Origin: Beroe forskalii
Taxonomy: Eukaryota > Ctenophora > Nuda > Beroida > Beroidae
Length of the DNA: 64,000 nt
Reading direction: 5' to 3'
Assembly (NCBI GenBank): GCA_011033025.1
Contig: WFMF01000502.1
Span: 58,242-122,241, forward strand
Shown here: positions 48,776 to 61,400 of the stretch, in pieces
Layout: each line of letters starts with the position of its first letter
Position numbering within the stretch: position 1 is the first letter of the stretch
Notes under the pieces: generated by a model
What the model was told of the DNA's origin: nothing
Seen by the model: the letters and a program-made list of their open reading frames with translations, nothing else
Databases searched by the model: none
Translations under genes and position numbers: made by a program

Positions 48776-49282
48776 AATAAGGTACCGTTGTTGATAAGGT
48801 ACCGTTGTTAATAAGGTAACGTTTAAAAGGTACCGTTGTTAACAAGGTACCGTTGTTAACAAGGTACCGTTGTTAACAAGGTACCGTTGTTAACAAGGTA
48901 CCGTTGTTAACAAGGTACCGTTGTTAACAAGGTACCGTTGTTAACAGGGTACCGTTGTTAACGAGGTACCGTTGTTAACGAGGTGCCGTTGTTAAAAAGG
49001 TACCGCTGTTAACGAGGTACCGATGTTAATAAGGTACCGTTGTTAACGAAGTACCGTTGTTAACGAGGTACCGCTGTTAACGAGGTACTGTTGTTAATAA
49101 GGTACCGTTTAAGATGTACCGTTGTTAACGAGGTACCGTTGATAATGAGGTGTCGTTGTTAACGAGGTGCCGTTGTTAACACGGAACCGTTGTTAACACG
49201 GTACCGTTGTTAACACGGTACCGTTGTTAATACGGTACCGTTGTTGACGAGGTACCGCTGTTAACATGGTACCGTTGTTAAC
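48776..49282. repeat. 17-bp GGTACCGTTGTTAACAA satellite
   Basis: About 30 copies of a 17-bp unit carry both GGTACC and GTTAAC palindromes. The array begins about 20 bp beyond the stop codon of the minus-strand GTPase gene, so it would form the 3' untranslated or termination region of that gene. Confidence 0.95.
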
Positions 49283-49303
49283 ATGCTAACTTGGTGCTAT
49301 GGC

Positions 49304-52300
49304 TTAAATCCTGGCTACGTGGCTGTACATTGTAAATAGATTTGATAATAGAAAGGTTACCTTAGCGAGTAGGAAGAAGAGGAGGTTAGTTCCGATGAGG
49401 GCGGCAAATACGAAGTGTTTGTTGTCTTCCGGTATCAGTGAGAACAGCTCACGAACTGAGGAATTTAATCGGCTAAAGAACGACAGTAACAACTAAAATT
49501 CAGGAATTTATCAACTCAACAAGAACAGCAACACCTTAAATGGTTTGTGAGAGGGCTGAAAATATGTCAATGACGTCAATTTTCGGCATTATAAGGAAAG
49601 AAGAGTGAATACTAATCAGTCCTCTTTTTTCGAAATTTCACCTCAGTTAAAATGTCACATTTCATTTTCATAGGAGATACTCATAAAAACTCAAATAAAT
49701 TATTCCAATGGAGATTCTTGAGAGTTGTTACCTGGTTGAATGGTTGTAAACACAAGAGTTGCTGTTTCTGCTCCGGATACTGAACTTAGGAACTGAAAAA
49801 AGCTTCGTCAGAATAAACTGAACTAATTACATAATTTCCACAAAAAAGTATCAGCAAGTCGACAAATAGCACATGCTATTCGAAAGCTCCTGATTTTCAA
49901 ACATTCTCGTTTCATTAAATGTTTTCGTCCAAAGAAGCAAATCGACTGTTACTCAAGAGGAAAAGCCCGTCTTATCGATTAATCGCCTCAGATATTCATC
50001 AGTTAATGATGGAAAATGCAATTGTCATGTGATCCTGCCAAACTTTAAGAAGAACTATAGACTATAGTCCAGACAGGATCCAAGAAAGCCCAACATCCAA
50101 CAGGGGAATTCCACATTGGAAATCCACGGTGGAATTTCCGCAGAATTCCACCGCGGAATTCCACCAAGTAAAGTTGAGAACACTAACCGATGGAGTGAGG
50201 ATTGAGAAGATAAGCTGTGTCAGAAGGAGGAGCAACATTCCGTAACCCATAGTAGAGAAGAGCAGCCACTGACAAATATAATTTGTTAATTTAGCTATTT
50301 AGGTATTCTTAAATTTTAATCATAATGTTATGTAATGATTCTACTCCTTAGGATTCAAATGACTTAGTTTGACTAAGTGGGTTTCTTTGGAGCAAGGGGT
50401 GCTCAAAGGTCTTCCCGGCCCCTCATTTGATGATTTCTGTATGAATTGCTCGTTTCACTTGTTAATATGAGAATATTAGGAATCATACTCATGGATTCAT
50501 TATCGGAAAGTTCATAGCAGATAGAATGTTATCAGAGGCCTATTTTAAAGACTGAAAGAAAAAATATTCAGCTATTTTCCAAACTGGGAAAACAGCTGTA
50601 GTTACCAAAAAATTTGGTTGCCTTTCAAGATATTTCTGTTAGTATAAGAATAAGCTTTATTAATTAGTTTTAATTAAAGAGATTAGCTTTTTAATTAAAG
50701 GGATAAGCACTGTCATTTACCCAGGAATGAGCCTTCATGTTATGTCTCCCATGGCGGCTATCCGTCAGCAAAGTCTCATCTATCTTCTCCACCAACATAT
50801 CACAGTCCTTGTCCAGTCGATTGAGGATGCTCTGGAGGGTGTGAGCTATTGACTTGTCAACGTCACTGCATACCTGTCAATGAAAAGCAGGGGTTGGTGA
50901 TTGGCAGTTGGGAGTATAGAAAAGTTCAAATATAAGTCCATTTGATCGACGTGGAACGATGAAACCATCTTAGACTAACCGCCTCTGATCATGATACACT
51001 TACCTCTTCAATCTGGTTTACACAACGTTGCTTCTCGTTCTGAACAAGACTTGGAATGTAGATGGTGGGCATGTCAAAACCTGGCAAGATAAATGCAGTG
51101 ATCTGGAAGTATCCATATTTGTCCTATTCAAATCTTAATCTCATATCTTAAAATGCCATCTCATACCTTAAAATCTCGTTACATCTATAATCCACTAGCA
51201 GATTTCCACGTTATCTATCAGCACCCCACTTCCCTCAAGATTTCGTGACATATTCTCATAAGATTTGGTGATATATTCTCATAAGATTTGGTGATATACT
51301 CTTATAAGATTTGGTGATATACTCTCATAAGATCTCGTGACATATTACCGGTTTTGTTGAGGCCTGGTCGTTTACAGAGCTCTTGTACAATCTGCATGAG
51401 GACTTTTTGCCGGTCAGTTTCAGTGCCGGCCGTGTCAGCTTTACTCAGGTAAAACCTGAACATGTTACTTTAGAAGCTTACAGCTAAGGCCTAATCAAAT
51501 TTTGGACAACAGAATGCTGCTATGTGGCTTAAAATCTGTTTGAAATTTGAACCATAAGATACTTAGTTCCAAAACTATTTAGTTTTTTTCCACATTCTCT
51601 CCCAAACTCACCTCATTTTGTCTCCAGCGAACTCGTTCAAATGTTCCACGATGTTGAGTGTTCGTTTGCAGAGGGCCTGACCGATGGGGTCGAAGAAGAC
51701 GAAGATAAGGTCACACCTGGATGCGAGGATTAGTTGGTCGGAATGCAGGTTTATACGCCGTGTGCGAGAAATAGGCGGGTAGGATGACGTCATTATCATA
51801 TCATGATGTAATGAGTTGATGACGTTGAACCGCCTATTTCTCGCGCGCCGCGTCAGTGGGGCTGAATGATGGAATATGAAATATATGATAACGGGTGATG
51901 ACTATTTATCTGGAATTATTTCAATGTATTCTTGTGGGCAAATCGAGATCATGTTAGAGCTCAGATGTGGTTATTCTGGACCTTAAAAGTCTGCTGATTC
52001 AGAATAACATCATGAGAAAATTTGAAAACCCTGTTTTCTCATGCTACAGACCGATTAGTGTGAGAAGGTACAGAAAAATCTTGCACAAATTCAAAGATTG
52101 ACTTCCTGACATATGATTGGAAAATTGCCTACAGGAGCATTCCCATCAGTTACCATCAAGGTTTATTCATGAACTTTGTTAGCTGAGACACTAATGAAGA
52201 CCTCTACATGCATTTTTCGTTGAATATCAAGAAAATTCTTGGATTTTAGAGCTAAAATCACGCCAAATTTCTGGAAAAAGGTGTGTGTTTTTTTGCTACA

Positions 52301-55300
52301 CCAGGCCTTAAGAAAGTCTTAGAACAGGACCTAGGTGGTCTGAACACTCAGATTTGATGGCAGGGACCTCATTAAACATAACTCATGCATTTGGACCACT
52401 TCCATTTATTGGTATGCAGAATTTTGGATAGACAATTACCCAAAATCGCAGTTTTATGAAAGTGACATTATCGTAGAATTGACGATTTTAAACACGTTTT
52501 AGGTTCCATAGGGTCACCACTGGATAAGTTAGTGATGCTACTCACTGCAGTCACTCTTGAGACCCTCCTGCTCAGAATCATCCCATAGTAAGGCTTAAAT
52601 AACACTTTTGGAGATAATTATTGTCATTGAGATTTTGTGCAAGATTTTTTGTACCTTCTCAAACTGATCGGCCAGTAGCATGGGAAAACAGGGTTTTCAA
52701 ATTTTCTCATGATGTTATTCTGAATCAGCAGACTTTTAAGGTCCAGAATAAGCACATCTGAGCTCTAACATGATCTCGATTTGCCCAAAAGAATACATTG
52801 AAATAATTCCAGATAAATAGTCATCACCCGTTATCCAACAAATTAACAAGACTCAAGATTGTTTTTAATTGATTGAAACCTTGATCACTTCTTGCGCTAC
52901 TATCAGTATCAATATGGACATCCGCAGTATCAACTATTTCTAACCTATTTAGCTATTTCTAAATTAGTATTTTTTTTCGATATATAGCTGCCTGTGCGAG
53001 AAAAAAATTCTTAAATTCATTTGATTGTTATGTTTGTGAGCCACTAAATTCTAAATAACATCATTAGTGCTCATCGTCAATAATGAATGTTAATGAAATA
53101 ATTACTTTCTTGTACAGTGTTGAAATTAATAAATGGGTCTAGGGATAACGATTTTTGATATTAGAGTTTTCGGATAGAAATTTTTTTAATCATTATCATT
53201 AATATCATCTGTTATCACTGACTTGCGTCCCATCCACTCGATGGCCTCGTCCACATTGAAGGGGTAGAGCATCTCCCCGTCCACCAGTCCGGGGGTGTCA
53301 ATGAACGTGATCAGAGGGAACTTCTTCTGCTTGCTCGTCGTTACCTGGCGCCGTTCCAAGGTGGAATTTAGTCAAAAATCGAATGAAGTAAAACGCAATT
53401 CGTTGATTGCACAAAGTCCGGTTTTTGACTTTAGTCTGTTAGGGAAAGGACCCCCAACAGATTGCCGGGGACACGTGACGTCATTGGCTCGGTAGTTTGA
53501 ACCATGATAAAAACGGTAGATTCTGTTAAGCATAATACTTAAGGTTTCCATCACAACCTCGAGTGAAGTTAAAGTCTTAATATATATTTCACACATCAAT
53601 TTGGAAGAAAACTTTCCACAATGAGACAAACAAATTTCGTCTTATTAAGTCCGGTTTTTGACTTGAATTTGTTTTCGGAATGACGACCAAGGCACCAGAT
53701 TGCCGGGGACACGTAACGTTAATAGCTTGGTAGTTTCAACCATGATTAAGACGTCATCTGGTTTTATTCTGGAAAGCATACTATACTTGAGGCTGGTCTC
53801 AACAGCAACCTCGAGCGAATTAAAAATAAGGAAATATTTAGATAAAAACTTTTCACAATGAGACAAACAATGAGTTTTGAGTGAAGAATTTAATACAGCG
53901 ATGACAAGCCCCTACCTCAGTAGCTAAGTAATCTATTATCTTGTCAGTGGACAGCAGTTCCTTTAACATGGGATAGAAGTGGACGGTAGCAGTTCCTGAA
54001 AGAGGACGGAATTTATTGAATAAGGACGGAAAAGCATTGAAAAAGGACGGAAATTGCCGGCATCCTCCAACCTTGTGTTGTTATTTAGATTTTGTTAGAG
54101 CATTAAATCATTTTCTGATTGAGCTACAAAATTTAGTTCTTAGGCCGAACTAATTATTTATCATATAACCTTCTTCTTGCTACAGCACAACTGTGTTTTT
54201 CTGGTTAAATCATGATCAAAAGTAAAAATTTTGAAATCTTCTAACAGAATACAGTATTTCATAAGGTTCCAAATTTTATTCGTAGATAATCTCTACAACT
54301 TTAATCTTCTTTTTATCAAGTCGGACATTTCAAAAATTTATTGGCAGATATCGCGAAATTAAGGCAGCATAGACTTCAATCTAGGCTGCCTTAATTTCGT
54401 GCTATAGCTGCCAATAAAATGTTTGAAATGTCCGATAAAATATCACTATATTATGTCAGGAGACTTTTATTACTAGTAAAATACAAGTAAAGTGAGAGCT
54501 TCAGGAGATTCAATATCGGTTCTAATCACTGTGCCTTTGACAGCTCATTGCACAACTGTAGCGTGTCATCTCCTACCGTTCTATTTCACGACATTGATCG
54601 CCATGTAATTTGCATTTATTAACTTTTCAATTAACTCATATCTGGACTGGAGATGATGATTCTCAGTAACATTAAAGAAACTTTATGCACTAGAATATAG
54701 CCCAAGATTAAAAGTATATGAAAGTTTAAATTGCCCCATGTGACATTGGGAATGATCACGTGTTGTGTGGCACGTGACACGTATCGCGCTTTCAGTGACG
54801 TCACTATGCAGGACTTTAAGAAGTTGGTTCTGTATGGCTGGCAACTCAGATATATATCATGCCGAGGTCTTGCCGGTTCTGCTGCTGGGTCCTGAGCATC
54901 TTCGTCGTTCTGCACTGGGTTCAGACGCAAGCAAAGAGGTTTGAGTCCTAGTCTAGTTGAAATTGTGCAGCTTGTTATTTTCATATAACACATAAAAAGC
55001 AAAATGTAAGTGAATCGTATTTCGTCGTAGTACTAAACTACTAATGGGTGTCTAAGTGCCTAACCATGGTGAACTCAGTGTAGATCCTTGCTGTACGGCA
55101 TGTTAAACAATGAATCGAAGCTGAGGTGCTCCGTACAGGACATTGCTATTGCGACGAATGTGATTATACAGATAAGATTAAGATTCAATCAACAATCATA
55201 GATATACCTATTATATACCCAACTTTTCCTAGTACACATGGATCGATTGAATAAGTGGGAGGGGGGGGGGGCGATAAAGATAAAATTGATTGCTATTGAT

Positions 55301-58270
55301 GCATTTACTTTAAATTTAATAAGATCCGTTGTAAGTAACTTGTATGAACAATAAAATGCAGATTTTCAACAATCCCCTATAAAGTATTCAATCCATCCAT
55401 GGATACACAGATGTATTATATGTGTAAGCATTTAAATGTAAATTCAACGAATCTTTCGCCACGATAGCTTACATGTTTCTTGTGACCGTATTGGCATCTC
55501 TATAGGTCTACTTTGGGATATTTTTGTGTTATATGGTCGCTTCTTCGTGATAGAAGGTTGCTTTCTTATGGTTTATCATGTACTGTAAATTATTTGGCAG
55601 TAGCTGATGTTCAATGCAATGTGCATTTTACAGACTGTCCTAAAATGATTGATTGATTGAAAGCCCCCGTGGGGGATTGCCGCTTTTACGGGCAAAAAAA
55701 CGAATCATATAATTAAACTTTATTGAATTGGAAAATAACACACATAATACAAATTAAAAATTCCCCTGCTGGTCTTAGTCGTGGTTAATGTAGGAGTGAA
55801 GGTACCTACAACCTGCAAAACCAACGACCCCATTTCCCTTTCAGTTTATCATCATCTGATGCAGGTGCTTATGAGGCAGCGGACACAGAACAGGTCTTAA
55901 CATTCGGTAAGAGAAACGAGAATATGGTTTAGACTATAGACTGATACAGTAATACAGTGATAGAGTGATACTGTTATCAAACCGTTTGTAGTAAAACATA
56001 TTATCAATAGATGCTATATCTTCAGTTCAATACTCACTTTTTTCAACTAATCAAGCTAATTTGCTTCTCAGGTAAATCAGAAGAAGCCTTAGAAAATGGA
56101 GAGATAATGGAGTTGAAGAATTCTGAACAGAATATAGCTTTTGGTAAGAACTTGATGTATCACTCACATATTGGATATGATATTTATTATTTATGACTCC
56201 ACTAATACAAACATAGAAATTATTCCAATTTCCACAAGCATAGAATTCAATACATACTGTAAAAATGTCATTTTATTCACTCACTGATAGTAAAAAGTGA
56301 AATTCATGGTGAACAGAAAGATGAATTATTTTAGTAATTTCATTTACAGGACCAAGGAACCGCAGGAGAGGGGGACAGCGCAAGAGAGACCAGAAAAAAC
56401 AGAACAGTGAAGATGGAACATAATTTAAAGGTTAGAAATCAGATTGAGATAAAACTTAAATTCATAATTGAAAAGAGAAGAGAAAATATTATGTTTGCAC
56501 TGTAAGTGATGATGAAACTGGTACCTATATGATATTCTATCCGAAAAATCTTTTAGCTCACAAAGTGAACGAACTTTCAAATGAAAATTAATCTCGCCGA
56601 ATCTTCAGAGTCCACTCAAATTTGATTGTATAAAGTAGTGTTGTAAAGTTTAAAACTTTTTTGCCCAAGCTTTTTCAGTTTTCAAAAAACCAAAACCCCC
56701 CCCTTTAGACAACAAAAGGTTTAAAATGAACAAAAAAGGGTTTAACTTTCGTGAAAACAATATTTTTAGTTATAACGTGGGGTTTAAAGGATATTTATCA
56801 TACCATTTTTAAAACTATCAAATTTATTCTTCAGTTTCAACCTTAAAAATAAATTTTTTAGGAATCGAAGAAGTTTTTAGAAAATGAGTATATTAAATTG
56901 GGAAAAATTTTTTTAAAATTTATAACCTTAGAGGTGTTATAAAAAAATTTTTTTTTGGGAAATTTGTTTTTTAAACCTAAAAAAATTTTGGGTAACAAGA
57001 TAATATATTTTTTTTTGGGTGGGGAAAAATGGGGGGCCGAAAACCAAAAAACAATTTTTAAATGCCCCCTTTTGGGTTAACCCCCAAATTGGATAATTAA
57101 TTTTTATAATTAAAAAAAAAATTTTTTTCCAATTTAAACTGACAAAAATTTTAAAAAAACTTTTAATTCATTGAAGAAGAAAATATTATGTTTGCACTGT
57201 AAGTGATGATGAAACTGGTACCTATATGATATTCATCAACAATTATTCTCTTTCAGGTTCATCCTTGTGAAACAGTAGCAGCAAAGTTTTGAAAGTGATC
57301 ACCAAACCACTAGATTCATATGATTGAGGAGTTTCAAGTTTTTAATCTTGCAAATGAGTGATCATAACACTAGTTATCTATGGGTTTTCCATGTTTGCTG
57401 AATTAATAACAAGTGATTATTTCCATTGTTCATAGATGTATATAAATGAACTGTCAACTGGTCACAAACAAAACTACCAATAGATATTGATTATTTCATC
57501 TAGATACCTATTTATATCCCTTTAGAACATCTTTATTTACTTCTGAGATCCTACCAGTTTTCACTTTTCATGACTTTGGTATATATGGAGGGAATATCAG
57601 CAATTTTGAAAAATGATTTTCATATAATTTTCAGTTTGACAGTTGCTTTAATTTACCTGTCAGTGTTTCTCTTCGTTTTCCACTTGTAACAAGAGTAAAA
57701 CCTTGAGTTTCAATTGCAACACCAGTTCTTTGAATTGTTTCTTCTATGTACCAGTTAATGAAACTGCTTTTTCCAGCAGAATGATTCCCTGCAATGATAG
57801 AAATTATGAATAAAAGTACATCATATTCCTACTATAAAACAATATGGAAATGGTCTTGCATACTGATGTCTTGAAGAAAGATTTCTTTTTAATTCAAATT
57901 ATGGAAATGGTTGCATAGAAAAATATAAAAACCGTGCAGATTGATGCCTTGAAGAAAGATTTCTTTTTAATTCAAAAATGGTTGCATAGAACGATATAAA
58001 AACCTTGCAGATTAATATGTTTAACTCACCAATGAGCATGATATTGATCTTTTTTCGAGGAGGTTCAATGGTAAGTCCCAGTTCTTCACCTATATTTATG
58101 AGTGAGTCATCTCCTTCAGTGTACAAGTTATGACACTCTTGGAGAATCACTTCATTAATGGACTGGGTTAAAGTCTCTGTGTTTCCTCTTGCTAACCGAG
58201 TAGCTCCACGTCTAGTCATGGCAACACTAGCAGAATGAATACTCAGTTCTAAAGTTGATATGACTCCCAT
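49304..58270 (-). CDS. Dynamin/EHD-like GTPase with C-terminal membrane segments (11 exons)
   Basis: Exons from 5' to 3': 58270-58030, 57788-57657, 53995-53916, 53344-53223, 51716-51612, 51455-51349, 51080-51004, 50873-50721, 50268-50188, 49779-49732, 49492-49304. All phases agree and give 444 residues. G motifs: P-loop GNHSAGKSS (about residues 81-89), a conserved-looking AIETQGFTLVTSGK stretch that may supply the G2 threonine, G3 DTPG in FIDTPGLVDGEML, and G4-like SKAD. A hydrophobic DLIFVFFDP strand follows G3. The C-terminus has helical segments and two membrane-type stretches, GYGMLLLLLTQLIFSIL and FVFAALIGTNLLFFLLAK. Layout and motifs point to the EHD side of the dynamin superfamily, which remodels membranes; the exact family is not identified. 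An in-frame TGA precedes the ATG. If AAG|GTAACC at 49361 is a donor, the tail differs. Confidence 0.85.
51225..51345. repeat. 24-bp repeat behind a GTPase-gene donor
   Basis: Four copies of ATTCTCATAAGATTTGGTGAT lie in the intron directly next to the donor at 51348. Confidence 0.88.
51889..52833. mobile_element. Fold-back MITE, copy 2
   Basis: This 945-bp element is in the intron between GTPase exons 4 and 5. Its inverted repeats (about 200 bp, nearly identical) begin ACGGGTGATGACTATTTATC, with TA on both flanks. Over most of its length it matches the copy at 35895-36827, for example TTAGGTTCCATAGGGTCACC and CCTCTACATGCATTTTTCG. No coding frame. Confidence 0.92.
53417..53872. repeat. Tandem duplication of about 230 bp in a GTPase intron
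   Basis: Two direct units each run from AGTCCGGTTTTTGACTT to CACAATGAGACAAACAA. Both include the block CAGATTGCCGGGGACACGT and a CAACCTCGAG motif. They have diverged noticeably. Confidence 0.88.
54321..54435. repeat. 115-bp hairpin
   Basis: TCGGACATTTCAAAAATTTATTGGCAG...AATTAAGGCAGC pairs with GCTGCCTTAATT...CTGCCAATAAAATGTTTGAAATGTCCGA around a loop of about 20 bases. MITE-like, with no coding capacity. Confidence 0.88.
54757..54803 (+). promoter_or_regulatory. CACGTG and TGACGTCA elements before the nested gene
   Basis: Two CACGTG E-boxes (54757-54762, 54771-54776) and a perfect TGACGTCA cAMP-response-type site (54796-54803) lie 55-100 bp upstream of the nested gene's ATG. The arrangement fits a proximal promoter for bHLH-ZIP and CREB/ATF factors; function is inferred. 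Confidence 0.5.
54859..56423 (+). CDS. Small secreted basic peptide precursor, nested gene (4 exons)
   Basis: Exons 54859-54938, 55845-55906, 56072-56143 and 56350-56423 join in frame to 95 residues ending at TAA. A signal peptide is clear (MPRSCRFCCWVLSIFVVLHW, then VQTQA). The mature part is acidic: SLSSSDAGAYEAADTEQVLTFG, broken by the splice from KSEEALENGEIMELKNSEQNIAFG. It ends in a strongly basic tail, PRNRRRGGQRKRDQKKQ. Exons 2 and 3 both end with EQxxxFG at the splice junction, suggesting exon duplication. The first FG is followed by Lys, a possible amidation/cleavage signal, and RRR and RKR are possible convertase sites. There are no cysteines after the signal. It could be a neuropeptide-like precursor or a heparin-binding factor tail; no family is recognised. 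The gene lies on the opposite strand within the GTPase intron 57656-53996. Confidence 0.7.
56640..57180. other. Probable low-quality assembly segment
   Basis: The stretch is dominated by homopolymer runs (AAAAAAA, TTTTTTT, CCCCCCC, GGGG) with unusual composition. The same sequence of about 55 bp (AATATTATGTTTGCACTGTAAG and beyond, to CCTATATGATATTC) lies just before it (about 56485-56541) and just after it (about 57180-57234). This is what poorly resolved read ends or a collapsed joint look like. Confidence 0.65.
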
Positions 58271-58410
58271 ATTACATATAACACTGGCTGAGCGATATCA
58301 CAGACCTAAATCTATGTATGATAACACCCATAACCTCTCCAAAACCCTTGCTATAAATATCCTAACCATCACCCTGTATCTGTAATCCTAACCAAAGCCT
58401 TGAAAGCACT

Positions 58411-61400
58411 GGCAAATGTAAAGTTCTGCGCAAGGCTTAACTGAGCGCAAATTTGCGCTCATTTGCGCTCGTTAGCGCTCGTTAGCGCTCAAATTAGGGA
58501 AATTTTGCGCTCGTTAGCGCTCGTTAGCGCTCATTTGCGCTCCGGAGCCTCGAAAATGACTGAGCGCAAATGAGCGCAAAATTTTGCGCTCATACGTGCT
58601 CGTCATCATATATGCTCATTAACGCTCGTTAGCGTCCATTCATTTTGCGCCCACTTTGCGCCCATTTTGCGCTCAGAGCGCTAACGAGCGCAAAATGATC
58701 CCTGAAAAATGTCTTTTTTTGCGCTCAGATGCGCTCATTTACCAGTTTGCATACTGGAGCGCAATTTGCGCTCATTAGCGCTCATTAGTGCTCGCTGTTA
58801 GCGCCCATAAGCGCCCGTTAGCGCCTTCAGTTGCGCTCAGTTGCGCTTATTGCCGATTTGCGCCAGATGCGCTCAATTGCGCTCAGTTCTCACCAATACA
58901 CCTCAGCAATTTGCGTCCATTTTGCCCATTTTGCGCTCAGCCTTTCGAGCGCAAATGAAAGCGCCAACGCGAGCGCAAAAAAATTTTGCGCCCATTTGCG
59001 CTCGTATGTGCTCGTAGTGCTCATTTGCGCTCAAAAGCGCTCATTTGCCGGAAGCGCTCATTTGCCTCGGAAGCGCTATTTGCGTTCGAAAGCGCCTTTG
59101 CGCTCGAAAGCGTTCATTTCCCTGGGAAGCGCCCATTTGCGCCCGTTTAGAGGTTTCGTTTCTGAGCCAAGTTCTTGTACAGAAAGCGTAAAGGGCGCAG
59201 CCACAATACAAAACCGTCGAAAAAAGGTCTTTTGTTGTTTCGGGGAACAGAGAATTGAAGCAGTTTTTGCAAGCATGGGCAAAAAAGAAAGGGAATTGTT
59301 AGGGGCGGCTAAAGGGCAATCTGAATCAGTGTCACAAAAAAGTCGCGGCCACAGGAGACTACCCTTCTTGGGGTTGGGGAAACAGAACAAGTCATGTCAC
59401 GATATATACAATCCGTGCCGCCCAAAGGTTCGAAGAGACCACAGGTTCGAAGTATTTTCCTACGAGTCGTTTTTGAAAAAATTGCGTGGGGGGAGGTAGC
59501 CCTGCCCCCTTATCTTCAAAGGCAGATGTTTTAATCATATTTTTGACGTCAGATTATGAAGGCTTCCGTTTTCTAACCAGGGGCGTCGCGCCTCGCATTT
59601 CGCACAAAACCAGGTCGCGGTATTATTGCCTGGTGATAGGATTTTGACCTCACCCCTCCGCCGCGCGCCATTTTTTCGGCAATACGACCTCCAAATTTGA
59701 GTAAGGTGCGCTAGGGACGGGGTGAAATCCATCTAGGTGATACCAGACGTGCATCTGCTGATGGCTGCTGACTGAGCGGTGTGTGCGCTCATAAGCTAAG
59801 GGTCTTTTATCGATACTGATAGATAGAGACAAGGTCGGGTTAGGGCAACTGCAAATGCAAGCGCCTTGATGGGAATCTGTGGACGTTGCCCGTCCATTTT
59901 TCCTGACTGGATGGTTCGTTTATATGGGAGACTAGAATCAAACTGGAATATATAGTCTCCATAAAAATAAATTATAAACGGGAGCTTGCCCTAACCATGA
60001 CCCTGGTTTTGTGCAAAGAGTGCGCGGCGTGACGCCCCTGGTTTTGGGGAAACAGAAGCTCTACCATTATCTAATTCCCATGAGTACGAGTAAACACGTG
60101 TCACCCAGAAAATAAAATTAAATTAAGCGCATTGCATCTTATACCCGCAACGTTCCACATTTGACTATTTGAGAGTTTGACCGATGGTCACATTTGCGCT
60201 TTTATTTGACCAGTTGGCAACCCAGTCAGGAATAACAGATGGCAACGACCAATTGTCCGATAACGTCCGTTGACAAAACGACCCTCCAAATTAGCCTCCA
60301 AATTAGTGTCCCATATCGATTTTGTCAGACGTTGTCTGACCCCTTCGCCTTCGGTCAGACAACATCTGACAAATATAATTAGAGCGCCCGCGCCTTCATC
60401 ATCTATGACAAACACGTCACTCGGAAAAAATAGTTATTAATTAAGCGTATACATCCAACGCTTTAGCCAAATAGGGAGCCCTAACCAAAACCAGGACTCT
60501 GGTTTTGCGCACAGCGTGCGTGGCAAGCGACCGGCGACGCCCCGGTTACTGGTTTGGGGCGCTAGGTTCCGGTTAGGGACTGCGATTAGGGCCGCGATTT
60601 GTTTGGTTTAGGGTAGTAGATATGAGAATCAGCGACCGACGCTGAATTCTCGTGATGCCGAGGTCTGTCTACGGCCGACAAGGACTGGCAACGCTTGCCC
60701 TAACCTGCTAACCAGGACCCTGGTTTTGCGACGCCCCTGGTTAGGGCAACGCCAGACATTTGAGACAAATTGGGATATTTTGGAAGTTAGTGCCGCATTA
60801 AAAATAATAAATATGAATCTATACCCAACTGCCGTTATCGGCACTGGATAGTCACGCCGTGTCATGCATCAATCGACATTGTAAAAATTTCTATAGCAAC
60901 CACTGCAGAAAACGAATAGCCTGCACTTGGCACTGCGAGCCGCAATTCGTTATGTGATTGCCTAACTCTGCTTTCTAAACCTCTTGCAATTGCATAAGTT
61001 CTTTGACGTTTTGAGGAAGCAAAGAATGTGAATGTATAATTTAAACCCCTGAATCCCTGATTCGATGCTTCGTGGCATGTGAGCTCCGCAAGCCAGCTGC
61101 CAGCACCTGACACCTATTCCGGCTCAGGAACGTAAGTCTCTGATAACTGGGCGCAAATGAGCGCAATTGAGCGCTAATGAGCGCAATTGAGCGCTAATGA
61201 GCGCAATTAAGCGCTAATGAGCGTAATTGAGCGCGATTGAGCGCTAATGAGCGCAATTGAGCGCTAATGAGCGCAATTGAGCGCTAATGAGCGCACTTAA
61301 GCGCTAATGAGCGCACTTAAGCGCAAATGAGCGCAAATGAGTATAAGAAAGTCTTATTTTTTGTAAAATAGCTACAACTGAGCGCAGCTGAGCGGAATTG

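Noticed and set aside
38776-49290. CRISPR-like appearance of the repeat arrays
   Set aside because: The arrays are contiguous units without unique spacers, in a eukaryotic genome.
58831-59499. 222-residue + frame in the fold-back element
   Set aside because: The first half is the GCGCTC satellite in translation and the rest has no recognisable domain. I could not support a transposase.
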